From Verrucomicrobium sp. BvORR106 (GTDB lineage Bacteria > Verrucomicrobiota > Verrucomicrobiia > Verrucomicrobiales > Verrucomicrobiaceae): a DNA stretch of 64,000 bases. Shown piece after piece: positions 52,274 through 60,429 of this stretch. The stretch covers positions 49,116 to 113,115 of the forward strand of contig NZ_BATR01000069.1 of NCBI RefSeq assembly GCF_000739655.1, given 5' to 3'. The translations under genes and the position numbers were made by a program. The notes beneath the pieces were generated by a model that was given only the letters and a program-made list of their open reading frames with translations, was not told the DNA's origin and did not search any database. The first letter of the stretch is position 1. The number at the start of each line of letters is the position of its first letter.

Positions 52274-52301
52274 AAGACACAAGACAGAAGACCTGAGGTG
52301 A
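52248..52301 (+). repeat. family K repeat, copy 3, overlapping a gene end
   Basis: CCGCTGCGCGGGAGACACAA, GACTAGAAGACACAAGACAG, AAGACCTGAGGTG. The stop of the HipB-like gene is its TAG. Confidence 0.75.
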
Positions 52302-52335
52302 TGGGTGAGGTAGGGATGGCCGGGTGTGGCGGGCC

Positions 52336-52387
52336 TGAGCCTTCCGCAAGATGCGGAAAGGCAGCACGCTGGAAGCGTGTGGTCCCC
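52336..52387 (+). repeat. family C repeat, copy 5, different arms
   Basis: GCCTTCCGCA-AGA-TGCGGAAAGGC, then AGCACGC-TGGAA-GCGTGT, then GGTCCCC. CTTCCGCA/TGCGGAAG replaces CTTCTGCA/TGCAGAAG of copy 1: a paired change. Confidence 0.85.
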
Positions 52388-52506
52388 TGGTTTCGATGAA
52401 CCGGGTGAGGGAGTGATTGGGTAGATTGGGGAGCGCGGGTGGCTCGCCCGCTGCCTGCTTCTGGGGGCGTGTATGAAGAAGGTGCCTGCTTTCGCTCCGA
52501 TGCTGA

Positions 52507-52554
52507 GTTCCCGGCGAGCCGCCGGGAACGGCAGTCGGGCCGACTGCGCTCCCC
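52507..52554 (+). repeat. family C repeat, copy 6, different arms
   Basis: GTTCCCGGC-GAGCC-GCCGGGAAC, then GGCAGTCGG-GCCGACTGC, then GCTCCCC. Confidence 0.8.
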
Positions 52555-52692
52555 AATGCGAAGGTGTGTTGGTATCGAGGGAAGCTTGGGGGCGACTACT
52601 ACGGCGCGGGTGCAGTCATCGTGTTTGAGTGGCCCGGGTTTTGGTTTGACGACCGTGAACCGTGGCTGTCTTCTGGAGAACTGCGAATCTAG
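52555..52692 (+). pseudogene. C-terminal stump of an unidentified gene
   Basis: Directly after family C copy 6 an open frame of 45 codons reads as protein (WYRGKLGGDYYGAGAVIVFE, then WPGFWFDDREPWLSSGELRI) up to a TAG. It has no good start: the upstream part is the repeat. The dense aromatic residues suggest a genuine C-terminus whose front has been lost. No family is recognised. Confidence 0.4.
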
Positions 52693-52704
52693 GTCGCGAG
52701 CTTT

Positions 52705-53379
52705 ATGAACCGGCGCAAAGTTTCCTACAGGCTTTGGTCGCTAAGTACTTCTTGGATAGGGTGGCCGCTTCGGGCGTTTGCTGAACTTCTGATACGGTTG
52801 AGGAGGCATCCCAAGGTCGACGGCGTCAGGATTGTGACGGCTGCTGTGGAGGAAGACAGGCGTGAACGGTGGGTCGCAACGCTGCGAGAGGCATTGCTGT
52901 ATATTGAGCAACATGACCCTCGTCGCTATCGGCGGATCAAGAGGGAGATTCGGTCCATCTTCATTGGGCCTGAAATGACTCGGGGTAAGTACGATAGGCC
53001 CTACCGGGATTGCCGAATCAACTACCGCGGCTTGGAAATAGAAGACCATCCATTGTGGCTTCGGTTCCGTTTAACCACTCTTTTGGTCCACGAAGCCACT
53101 CACGGAAGCTGCTGCTCACGGTACATCGGTTATACGAAGGAGCTTCGCGGGCGCATTGAGCGATTGTGTCACCGGGAGGAGGTGAGGTTTGCGAGAAGGG
53201 CCTTTCCCGATTTGCAGCCTGAGTGGATCTGTGAGTTTGATATCACACCCTATCAAACTCATTGGGATACGCCGAAAAGAGTGTTGAGGCGACGCTTCTG
53301 GAGCCTGCTGAAGAACGAACTCATTCTGCCGGCACTGAGGAGGAAGGAAGTCCCTCCGGCTGGGAAACGCGAGGATTGA
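52705..53379 (+). CDS. putative zinc metalloprotease-like protein (HEATH motif)
   Basis: 224 residues, very basic, without signal peptide; one weak hydrophobic stretch near the start. The core LTTLLVHEATHGSCCSRYIG has an HExxH zinc motif (H-E-A-T-H-G), followed about 20 residues later by RIERLCHREEVRFARRAF, whose His or Glu could be the third ligand. This fits a small zincin of the M-clan type, like the SprT or ImmA/IrrE pattern in layout, but it is not one I can name. It starts 12 bases behind a gene stump and ends in repeats, so it may be recently acquired cargo. Confidence 0.6.
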   Translation: MNRRKVSYRLWSLSTSWIGWPLRAFAELLIRLRRHPKVDGVRIVTAAVEEDRRERWVATLREALLYIEQHDPRRYRRIKREIRSIFIGPEMTRGKYDRPYRDCRINYRGLEIEDHPLWLRFRLTTLLVHEATHGSCCSRYIGYTKELRGRIERLCHREEVRFARRAFPDLQPEWICEFDITPYQTHWDTPKRVLRRRFWSLLKNELILPALRRKEVPPAGKRED

Positions 53380-53494
53380 GGTCGTACGCAGGGATGACGG
53401 TGATCGGGGGCGGGGGCAAGTGGCCTGTGTCCTCTCCGGACTTCTCCTGGCGCGAATGTTGGGGAGATAGCGGACATTCTCGATGGCTTGGGGC

Positions 53495-53537
53495 GTGAGC
53501 CGCGTAAACGCGGTACTCCAACCCGGTTTGCGGACGT
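53495..53537 (+). repeat. family F repeat, copy 4
   Basis: GTGAGCCGCGTAAACGCGGT then ACTCCAACCCGGTTTGCGGA. Confidence 0.75.
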
Positions 53538-53624
53538 GGTGGGGAGGTGGAGGAGGCGCTGAGGGTTGGAGGGGCTTGGACTGCGAATCCGCGCAAAAAC
53601 ACCCTTCCAAGGAAGCTGAACCCC

Positions 53625-53697
53625 ATTCCGTGAATTCTGTTAATTCTGTCTAAACCTCAGTTTCATCCCTCTGTGTTCTCTGTGCCTCTGTGGTTAA
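53625..53697 (-). repeat. family H repeat, copy 4, inverted
   Basis: CATTCCGTGAATTCTGTTAA, TTCTGTCTAAACCTCAG, then CTCTGTGTTCTCTGTGCCTC and TGTGGTTAA. Confidence 0.8.
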
Positions 53698-53776
53698 TCC
53701 CCACCGTCCAACCACCCCTGACCCCTCCCCCCGCTTGCTTTTGCAAAGAACTGACGGACTGTCGTCGGCCAATTTC

Positions 53777-54817
53777 ATGGAAACACGCACTCTCCCTACC
53801 GACCATCCCGAAGCCTTTCGTTTAGCCGTGGATGAGGCGGTGCGTGCTCTGGCCGCCGGGGAGGTGGTGGCGCTGCCGACGGAGACGGTGTATGGCCTGG
53901 CGGCGGATGCGCTGAATGCAGATGCAGTCGCGAAGGTGTTTGCGGCAAAGGAACGCCCGGCGTTTGACCCGCTCATCGTGCACCTGCCGCACAAGAAGGA
54001 CCTCGACATCGTGGCCGAGGTGCCGGAGGACATCGCGGAGGTGGTGAAGAAGATCACCGAGAAATTCTGGCCGGGGCCGCTCACGATCATTCTGCCGAAG
54101 AAGCCGGTGGTGCCGGATCTGGTGACCTCGGGCATGCCGACGGTGGCGGTGCGGGCGAGCAATCACCTGGTGTTCAACCGCGTGGCGCGCACGCTGGACA
54201 AGCCGTTGGCGGCACCGAGTGCGAACCGTTTTGGCTCGATCAGCCCGACTTCAGCCTCGGCCGTGCAGGCGGAGCTGGATGGTCGCATCCCTCTTATTTT
54301 GGACGCTGGCGCGACCATGCACGGCCTGGAGAGCACGATCATCCGGATCGAGGCGGCGAAGCCCAAGGCGCGCATCATCATCCTGCGCCCCGGTCCAATT
54401 ACGCCAGATGACCTGAAGCCCTTTGGCAAACCGATCCTGGCCAGAAATCTGAAGCCGGAAGAGCAGGAGAAGCTGGAGGCCCCGGGCCAACTGCCCTCCC
54501 ACTACGCTCCCCGCACGCCGCTGCGCTTGCTCGAGTCGCCGGAGGAATTCACCCCCGAGCCCGGCAAGAAGTACGCGCTGCTCAGCTACCGCGGTGACGC
54601 GGACGATGGCTACTCGGACCTGGCGGAGTGGGACCACGTGATGGTGCTCAGCCCCGGGAAAGGGAAGCTGCCGGAGGCGGCGGTGCGGTTCTTCTTTGCC
54701 CTGCGGGAGCTCGACAAGCTGGGGGTGGATGAAATCATCGCCGAACCTCTGCCAGAGAGGGAGCTCGGCCTGGCCATGATGGATCGGCTGCGCCGCGCGT
54801 CGGTGAAACGATCTTAA
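53777..54817 (+). CDS. L-threonylcarbamoyladenylate synthase, Sua5/TsaC type
   Basis: 346 residues. The YrdC domain spans about 1-210: AAGEVVALPTETVYGLAADA, FAAKERPAFDPLIVHL (K-x-R-P-x-x-x-P-L), FWPGPLTIILP, PTVAVRASNHLVF and PLAAPSANRFGSISPTSA. The long C-terminus (about 215-346), opening PGQLPSHYAPRTPLRLLE, is the Sua5 domain that short TsaC/YrdC enzymes lack. The enzyme makes threonylcarbamoyl-AMP for the t6A37 modification of ANN-decoding tRNAs. ATG 53777 (METRTLPTDH) was chosen; upstream codons are Pro/Ser-rich repeat sequence. Confidence 0.93.
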   Translation: METRTLPTDHPEAFRLAVDEAVRALAAGEVVALPTETVYGLAADALNADAVAKVFAAKERPAFDPLIVHLPHKKDLDIVAEVPEDIAEVVKKITEKFWPGPLTIILPKKPVVPDLVTSGMPTVAVRASNHLVFNRVARTLDKPLAAPSANRFGSISPTSASAVQAELDGRIPLILDAGATMHGLESTIIRIEAAKPKARIIILRPGPITPDDLKPFGKPILARNLKPEEQEKLEAPGQLPSHYAPRTPLRLLESPEEFTPEPGKKYALLSYRGDADDGYSDLAEWDHVMVLSPGKGKLPEAAVRFFFALRELDKLGVDEIIAEPLPERELGLAMMDRLRRASVKRS

Positions 54818-54855
54818 TCTGACAGCGCCAACGTCCCCAACTCTGCTGCTGCGAC

Positions 54856-56523
54856 ATGAGCGACGCCAGTCCCCTTTCTGAACCCAAGCCAGAAAAACCC
54901 GCCCCGTCAGCCACCGCCAAGCAGAGTGCTGCGGTGAGCACCAAGGCCTTCGGGATTGTCACCCTGGCGATCTTCAGCAGCCGCCTGCTGGGGCTGGTGC
55001 GGGAGATGGTGCTGGCGGCCCTCTTTGCGGGGGAAAACCGCCGTTGGCTGGACTGCTTCAACCAGGCGTTCCGCACGCCGAACATGCTGCGCGACCTCTT
55101 CGCGGAGGGGGCGCTTTCCACGGCCTTCGTCACCACCTTCTCCAAGAAGATGCAGACGGAGGGCGATGAGTCCGCCTGGGATCTCGCGCGGAAGATGCTC
55201 ACTCTGGCCGCGGTGTTCATGAGCTTCGTCTCCATCCTCGGGGTGCTGCTGGCCCCGTTCATCATCCGGATCATGGCCCCGGGGTGGATGGATGATGAGA
55301 GCAAGATCCATTTCACGGTCCTGCTGGCGCAGATCATGTACCCCTTCATCCTGCTGGTGTCCCTGGCAGCGCTGGTGATGGGGATGCTGAATGCGAAAAA
55401 AGTCTTCGGCATTCCGGCGGTGTCCTCCACGTTCTTCAACCTCGGCTCCATGATCGTGGGCGGGGTGGTGGGCTGGTATCTGGACCCGAACTTTGGGCCC
55501 AAGGCGCTGATCGGCTTTGCTATCGGCACGCTGGCGGGCGGTCTGGCCCAGTTGCTCATTCAGGTGCCCTCGCTGCGGAAGGTGGGCTTCAAGTTCAAGC
55601 CGGACTTTGGCTGGCGTGACAGCGGGGTGGCCAAGGTGCTCCAGCTCATGTGGCCGGCAGTGATCTCTGGAAGCGTGGTGCAGTTCAATGTGCTGCTGAG
55701 CAGCATCTTTGCCTCCTGCCTAGTGGTGCGGGACGGTCCGGTGACCTGGCTAGGGCAGGCCTTCAGGCTGGTGCAGCTCCCGCTGGGCCTTTTTGGCGTG
55801 GCGGTGGCGACGGTGACGGTGCCTGCGATGTCCCGCCTGGCGACGGAAGGAATCACGCCGGAGTTCAAGCACACGTTGGTGAAGGGGATCAAGCTGGTTT
55901 TCCTGATGACCCTGCCTGCGGCGGTGGGCCTGGCGATCCTGGCGGAGCCGATTGTGGGCCTCATCTTCCAGCGCGGTCGGTCCACCTACTACGACACCCA
56001 GATGTCCGCGATTGCCCTGCAGAGCTACGCCTGGGGTTTGGTGTTTTACTCCGCGATCAAGGTGATCCAGCCCGCGTTCTACGCGATCGACAAGCGGTTT
56101 GTCCCGCTGAAGGTCAGCTTTGTGGCCGTGGCGGTGAGCGCGATCATGAACACTCTGACGGTCTTTGTCTTCAAGCTGGGGCATGAATGGCTGGCGCTGA
56201 GCACGAGCGTGTCTGCGCTGGTGAACTTCAGCCTGCTCTTCCTGGCGATGCGGAAGATTGCGGGCCGCATGCAGGGGCGCAGCCTGGCGATCAACGTGGG
56301 CAAGCTCCTCATCGCCGTCGTCTGCATGGCGGGCGTCTGCTGGCTGGGGCAGGTCACGATCCTGTCTGACTGGCGGCATCAGCACACGGCCATGCGATTG
56401 GTGAGTTTGTTTGTAACCATTGGGGGGGCTGCGGCCGTCTATTTCGGGGTCAATGCCCTGCTGCGGAATGAAGAATTGGATGGCTTCAAGGCCATCGTCA
56501 TGCGCAAGCTGGGGCGGAAATAA
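54856..56523 (+). CDS. murJ: lipid II flippase MurJ
   Basis: 555 residues with about 14 TM helices. The MOP-family opening after a polar N-terminus reads FGIVTLAIFSSRLLGLVREM, followed by AFRTPNMLRDLFAEGALSTA, the hallmark R-x-P-N-x-x-R-x-x-F-A-E-G-A of MurJ/MviN. Later PLGLFGVAVATVTVPAMSRL and EPIVGLIFQRGRS are also typical. It moves the peptidoglycan precursor lipid II across the inner membrane. It starts 38 bases after the Sua5 gene and probably shares its transcript with the three genes that follow. Confidence 0.95.
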   Translation: MSDASPLSEPKPEKPAPSATAKQSAAVSTKAFGIVTLAIFSSRLLGLVREMVLAALFAGENRRWLDCFNQAFRTPNMLRDLFAEGALSTAFVTTFSKKMQTEGDESAWDLARKMLTLAAVFMSFVSILGVLLAPFIIRIMAPGWMDDESKIHFTVLLAQIMYPFILLVSLAALVMGMLNAKKVFGIPAVSSTFFNLGSMIVGGVVGWYLDPNFGPKALIGFAIGTLAGGLAQLLIQVPSLRKVGFKFKPDFGWRDSGVAKVLQLMWPAVISGSVVQFNVLLSSIFASCLVVRDGPVTWLGQAFRLVQLPLGLFGVAVATVTVPAMSRLATEGITPEFKHTLVKGIKLVFLMTLPAAVGLAILAEPIVGLIFQRGRSTYYDTQMSAIALQSYAWGLVFYSAIKVIQPAFYAIDKRFVPLKVSFVAVAVSAIMNTLTVFVFKLGHEWLALSTSVSALVNFSLLFLAMRKIAGRMQGRSLAINVGKLLIAVVCMAGVCWLGQVTILSDWRHQHTAMRLVSLFVTIGGAAAVYFGVNALLRNEELDGFKAIVMRKLGRK

Positions 56524-56535
56524 CCCCCCTCAGCC

Positions 56536-57138
56536 ATGTCTTCCAAAGCTCTGATCGTCACCCTGATCGCCCTGGTTGCGATCTGGGGGGCGGTGGCGGC
56601 CGTGATGAACGTCACGGACAAACACACCTCCACCCCGGAAAAGGTGCTGAACCTCATGGCGGGAGCGCCGTGGCTGCAGGAGGGGGCGGGGGACCTGAGC
56701 GAGGCGGAGCGCCGGAAGCAGATGGAGGCCACCATCGCCCAGATGAACCTGCTGGACTTCGACCAGCGCCGGCAGATGCGGGAGGACGGGCAGGATGTGA
56801 GTGACCGGTACTTCAACTCGCTGTCCAAAGAGGAGAAATCCTACTTCCTGGAGCAGACGGTGGAGCAGCACTTCAAGTCCGTGATGAAGGCCTTCAACGC
56901 CATGTCGCCCGAGGATCGGCGGAAGGCGGTGGAGCGGGCCCGGGCGGACATGAAGCGCAACCAGGGCGACCAGCGCGGCATGGAGCGCATGCAGAAGGAG
57001 GATGCGCAGGCGTTTGAGAAGATGGTGGAGAAGGGCATGGGCGCCTACTACGAGGAGGCCAGTGCCGAGACGAAGATGGACCTGGCCCCGCTGCTGGAGG
57101 AAATGCAGCAGCGCCTGCGCTCGCTGCCCGGGCGGTGA
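56536..57138 (+). CDS. membrane-anchored helical protein
   Basis: 200 residues. A single N-terminal TM helix (ALIVTLIALVAIWGAVAAVM) is followed by a periplasmic, very charged, all-helical region (LSEAERRKQMEATIAQMNLL; RRKAVERARADMKRNQGDQR; LLEEMQQRLRSLPGR) with coiled-coil character. It lies 12 bases behind murJ and before a pseudopilin gene, so an envelope role linked to either is possible. No family is recognised. Confidence 0.7.
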   Translation: MSSKALIVTLIALVAIWGAVAAVMNVTDKHTSTPEKVLNLMAGAPWLQEGAGDLSEAERRKQMEATIAQMNLLDFDQRRQMREDGQDVSDRYFNSLSKEEKSYFLEQTVEQHFKSVMKAFNAMSPEDRRKAVERARADMKRNQGDQRGMERMQKEDAQAFEKMVEKGMGAYYEEASAETKMDLAPLLEEMQQRLRSLPGR

Positions 57139-57206
57139 GCGATCTGGGGTTTGGTTGACCGATACGAATCGACGACTTTCACGCTAGCCTGCTACCTCCG
57201 CCTGAC

Positions 57207-57761
57207 ATGAAACCGCACTTGCGAACCTCTGCCGGCCCCCGTGGCTTCACCCTCCTGGAACTGCTGGTCACGGTGGTGATCATCGGCATCCTGGCCACGA
57301 TCGCCGTGCCCGCCTCGCAGCGGGTGGTGGCGGGATCCCGGGCGGTGCACTGCATGAACAATCTGAAGGGGCTGGGCGGGGCGCTGCAGCTCTATCTGGC
57401 GGATCACAACAACCTCATGCCCACGATGCTGGTGGCACGGGAGAGCAAGGACTCTGACGAGGCGGTGATGGACAACACCCTGAGCGACTACGTGGACGGC
57501 ACGGACGTCTTCTGCTGCAAGGCGGATAACAAGGGCCTCTTTCAGAAGACGGGCACGAGCTACCTCTGGAACAACCTGCTGAACAACCAGACGGCCAACA
57601 ACATGAACTTCATGGGCTTCATCAAGGACGGCAGCCGCATCCCAGTGATGAGTGACAAGGAGAACTTCCACAAGTACCGCGACGTGCAGGTGAACATCCT
57701 CTACGCCGACGGGCATGTGGCGAAGGAGATCCAGTTCGTGGTGAACGAAGGCAAGGAGTGA
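57207..57761 (+). CDS. type II secretion / type IV pseudopilin-like protein
   Basis: 184 residues. The prepilin signature after a basic leader is RGFTLLELLVTVVIIGILAT, cleaved after Gly by prepilin peptidase and N-methylated at Phe, with Glu+5 present. The globular part contains NNLKGLGGALQLYLADHNNL, a Cys-Cys segment and VNILYADGHVAKEI, the DG-H end region of the 'H-X9-DG' PVC-superphylum pseudopilins. Such proteins are numerous in Verrucomicrobia and their assembly partners are often far away; no secretion operon is here. Confidence 0.88.
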   Translation: MKPHLRTSAGPRGFTLLELLVTVVIIGILATIAVPASQRVVAGSRAVHCMNNLKGLGGALQLYLADHNNLMPTMLVARESKDSDEAVMDNTLSDYVDGTDVFCCKADNKGLFQKTGTSYLWNNLLNNQTANNMNFMGFIKDGSRIPVMSDKENFHKYRDVQVNILYADGHVAKEIQFVVNEGKE

Positions 57762-57779
57762 ACCCGGGAGCAAAGGCAG

Positions 57780-58679
57780 ATGATTGAGGCAAACGGACTC
57801 ACCAAACGATTCACCGCAGGCCGGCTGGCGCTGGACGACGTCACCTTCTCCGTCAAGGAAGGGGAAATAACCGGGCTGCTGGGCCACAACGGCGCGGGCA
57901 AGAGCACGGTGCTGGGCATCATGCTGGGCATGGTGCGGCCGGACGCCGGGGAGGTGACGCTGGCCGGGCACAGCGTGCAGAAGGAGCGCTCCCGCGCGCT
58001 GCGGCATGTGGGGGCCATCTTTGAGGCGCCCTCGTTCTACGAATACATGAGCGGCTGGCAGAACCTCCGCTCCCTGTGTGCCCTGAGCGGCTGGTGGGAG
58101 GAGAAGGAGGTGGTGCGGGTGTTGCAACTGGTGAACCTGCACGAGCGGGTGCACCACAAGGTGCGCACCTACAGCCACGGCATGCGCCAGCGGCTGGCCC
58201 TGGCCCAGGCGCTGCTGCCCATGCCGAAGATCCTGCTGCTGGATGAACCCACGGACGGCTTGGACCCGGAGGGGATTCACGAGTTCCGCTCCACCGTGCT
58301 GGCATTGAGGAAAGAACATGGCCTGACCATCCTGCTCAACTCCCACCTGCTGGCGGAGGTGGAACTTATGTGTGACCGCTGCGTGATCCTGAAGGCGGGG
58401 CACAAGGTGTATGACGGGGCCCTGGGCCGGCGGGAGGAGGCAGGGCGCGAGTACCTGCTGGATACGCCGGACACAGAGCGGGCGAAGTTCATCGTGCAGC
58501 GCTCCGGTGCGGTGTGGAAGGAGCAGGGCCTGGTGGAGCTGCCGGGCCACTTGAACGGCCCGGGCCTGCTGGAGCAGCTGGTGCTGGACGGCGTGAAGGT
58601 GCAGGCCTGGACGCCGCACCGCAAGACCCTGGAAGATTGGTACCTCGAACTCTCGGCGAACTCGAACACGGCGGCATGA
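57780..58679 (+). CDS. ABC transporter ATP-binding protein
   Basis: 299 residues. Walker A LLGHNGAGKST, signature YSHGMRQRLALAQALL, Walker B ILLLDEPTDGLDPEGIHEF and the switch histidine in LLNSHLLAEVELM are present, of the CcmA/NatA type used with ABC-2 permeases. The C-terminal 80 residues (VQRSGAVWKEQGLVELPGHL) are a regulatory extension found in this subfamily. It starts 18 bases behind the pseudopilin; its stop overlaps the permease start (ATGA). Confidence 0.93.
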   Translation: MIEANGLTKRFTAGRLALDDVTFSVKEGEITGLLGHNGAGKSTVLGIMLGMVRPDAGEVTLAGHSVQKERSRALRHVGAIFEAPSFYEYMSGWQNLRSLCALSGWWEEKEVVRVLQLVNLHERVHHKVRTYSHGMRQRLALAQALLPMPKILLLDEPTDGLDPEGIHEFRSTVLALRKEHGLTILLNSHLLAEVELMCDRCVILKAGHKVYDGALGRREEAGREYLLDTPDTERAKFIVQRSGAVWKEQGLVELPGHLNGPGLLEQLVLDGVKVQAWTPHRKTLEDWYLELSANSNTAA

Positions 58680-59524
58680 CACTCTTTTTCACCCAATGGG
58701 GCGCGGAGCTGCGCAAGATGCTCTCCCGGAAGCGCACCTTCATCGGCTTTGGCGCATTCCTGCTGCTGGAGGCGGTGCTGCTCTATGTGTTCAAGCGGGA
58801 TGGTTCCGCGAACTTCTTCCGTCGCATCATCTCGCGGCAGGGGGAGGCGTTTGAGTCGTACTTCTCTGCGCTCACCCTGGGGTTCCTCATAGTGGCCTCG
58901 GCGGTGTTCATCCTGGGGGGCATCTACATCACCCTGGTGGCGGGGGATGTGGTGGCAAAGGAGAGTGAGGATGGCAATTTGCGCCTGCTGCTGGCTCGGC
59001 CGATCAGCCGACTCCGGCTGCTGGTGCTGAAGTTCCTGAGCTGTCTGGTTTACTCCTGGATCCTCATCCAGTTCATCGCCTGGTCCGCGCTGGGGCTGGG
59101 GGTGCTGCTGCAGGGCTGGGGAGGCGGGTTGTTCGTCTTTGCCCCGGATCAGGGGGTGTTGGAGTTCTACAACGCCTCGGACGGTCTCTACCGGTATGCG
59201 TTGGCCTCGGTGGCGCTGAGTCTGAGCATGAGCCTGGCGGCGTGTGTGGCATTCTTTTTCTCCTGCTGGCGGATCAAGCCCTCGGCGGCGACCATCACGG
59301 CCCTGTCGTATCTCCTGATCGACATGATCGTGAAGCGCGGGAAGTTCATGGAAAGCTACAAGCACCTCTTGATGACCTCCTACATGGAGTCCTGGGTGCA
59401 CCTGTACGCGGAGCGCATCCCGTGGGCGCTGCTGCTGAGAAACTACTCCATCCTGGCCGGGGTGGGCTTGACGTTGTTCGTGCTCGGTGTCCTCGTGTTC
59501 GAGAGCCGTGATCTGAAATCCTGA
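58676..59524 (+). CDS. ABC-2 family membrane transport protein
   Basis: 282 residues with about six TM helices (FIGFGAFLLLEAVLLYVF, TLGFLIVASAVFILGGIYIT, LVYSWILIQFIAWSALGLGV, ALASVALSLSMSLAACVAFF). GDVVAKESEDGNLRLLLARP after the second helix is typical of ABC-2 permeases of the YhaP/NatB type. It overlaps its ATPase by four bases and ends two bases before panC begins, so transport and panC are in one transcript. The substrate is unknown. Confidence 0.9.
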   Translation: MTLFFTQWGAELRKMLSRKRTFIGFGAFLLLEAVLLYVFKRDGSANFFRRIISRQGEAFESYFSALTLGFLIVASAVFILGGIYITLVAGDVVAKESEDGNLRLLLARPISRLRLLVLKFLSCLVYSWILIQFIAWSALGLGVLLQGWGGGLFVFAPDQGVLEFYNASDGLYRYALASVALSLSMSLAACVAFFFSCWRIKPSAATITALSYLLIDMIVKRGKFMESYKHLLMTSYMESWVHLYAERIPWALLLRNYSILAGVGLTLFVLGVLVFESRDLKS

Positions 59525-59525
59525 C

Positions 59526-60380
59526 ATGACCCTTCTTCCCACCCTTGCTGAACTGAACACCTGGCGGTCCGCCCAGCGCGGGCCGGTCGTCTTTGTTCCC
59601 ACCATGGGGGCCCTGCATGAGGGGCACCTGCAGCTGATGCGGGATGCCCGCCAGATCGCCGGAGAGGGCGGCAGGGTGATCGTCAGCATCTTTGTGAACC
59701 CGCTCCAGTTTGGCCCGAAGGAGGACTTCGCCAAGTACCCGCGGGAACTGGAGGCGGATGCGGCCAAGTGCGCGACGGTAGGGGTGGATGCGATCTTTGC
59801 CCCGGACGCGGTGGACATGTACCCGCCGGACCGGTCCGTGATGGTGCTGGAAACGAAACTGAGCACGGGCCTCTGCGGGGCGAGCCGGCCGGGGCACTTC
59901 GACGGCGTGGGCACGGTGGTGCTGAAGCTTTTCAATCTGGTGCAGCCGCACACGGCGGTCTTTGGCAAGAAGGACTACCAGCAGCTGGCGATCATCCGTC
60001 GGGTGGTGCGGGATCTGAACGTGCCGGTGGAGATCGTGGGCAGTGAGACGGTGCGGGAGGAGGACGGGCTGGCTATGAGCTCCCGGAACCGCTACCTCGC
60101 GCCGGAGCAGCGGGCGCAGGCCCCGGCGATCCGGCGGAGCCTGCTGCATGTGCGGCGGCGCTGGCTGGCCGGGGAACGGGATGCGGGGGCGCTGATCCAG
60201 GCGTTTCGCACGGAATTGCAGACGCATGCCCCGCTTGGGGTGATCGATTACATCGCCTGTGTGGACCGCGATACCCTGGAGCCCCTGACGGAGGTGGACT
60301 CCAACGCGCTCCTGGCTACGGCGGTGTTCTTTGACCGGACGCGGCTCATTGACAATCTGGAGCTGGACGGGACCCTTTGA
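59526..60380 (+). CDS. panC: pantothenate synthetase
   Basis: 284 residues, normal length. Signatures: VVFVPTMGALHEGHLQLMRD (HIGH-like HEGH), VSIFVNPLQFGPKEDFAKYP, VFGKKDYQQLAIIRRVVRDL (KKDYQQ) and GLAMSSRNRYLAPEQR (KMSKS-like MSSRNRYL). It condenses pantoate and beta-alanine using ATP, the last step of vitamin B5 synthesis in the cytoplasm. It begins two bases after the ABC permease gene; no panB or panD lies next to it. Confidence 0.96.
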   Translation: MTLLPTLAELNTWRSAQRGPVVFVPTMGALHEGHLQLMRDARQIAGEGGRVIVSIFVNPLQFGPKEDFAKYPRELEADAAKCATVGVDAIFAPDAVDMYPPDRSVMVLETKLSTGLCGASRPGHFDGVGTVVLKLFNLVQPHTAVFGKKDYQQLAIIRRVVRDLNVPVEIVGSETVREEDGLAMSSRNRYLAPEQRAQAPAIRRSLLHVRRRWLAGERDAGALIQAFRTELQTHAPLGVIDYIACVDRDTLEPLTEVDSNALLATAVFFDRTRLIDNLELDGTL

Positions 60381-60429
60381 GTTCATGCGTCCCGCTTGCA
60401 TCTGCGAGCGTTCGCAACGAAAAGGACAT

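Larger units (their letters stand above)
53380..53776. other. repeat-bearing gap
   Basis: Holds family F (53495) and an inverted family H copy (53625). The last 80 bases should carry the promoter of the sua5-like gene. No other gene is seen. Confidence 0.6.
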
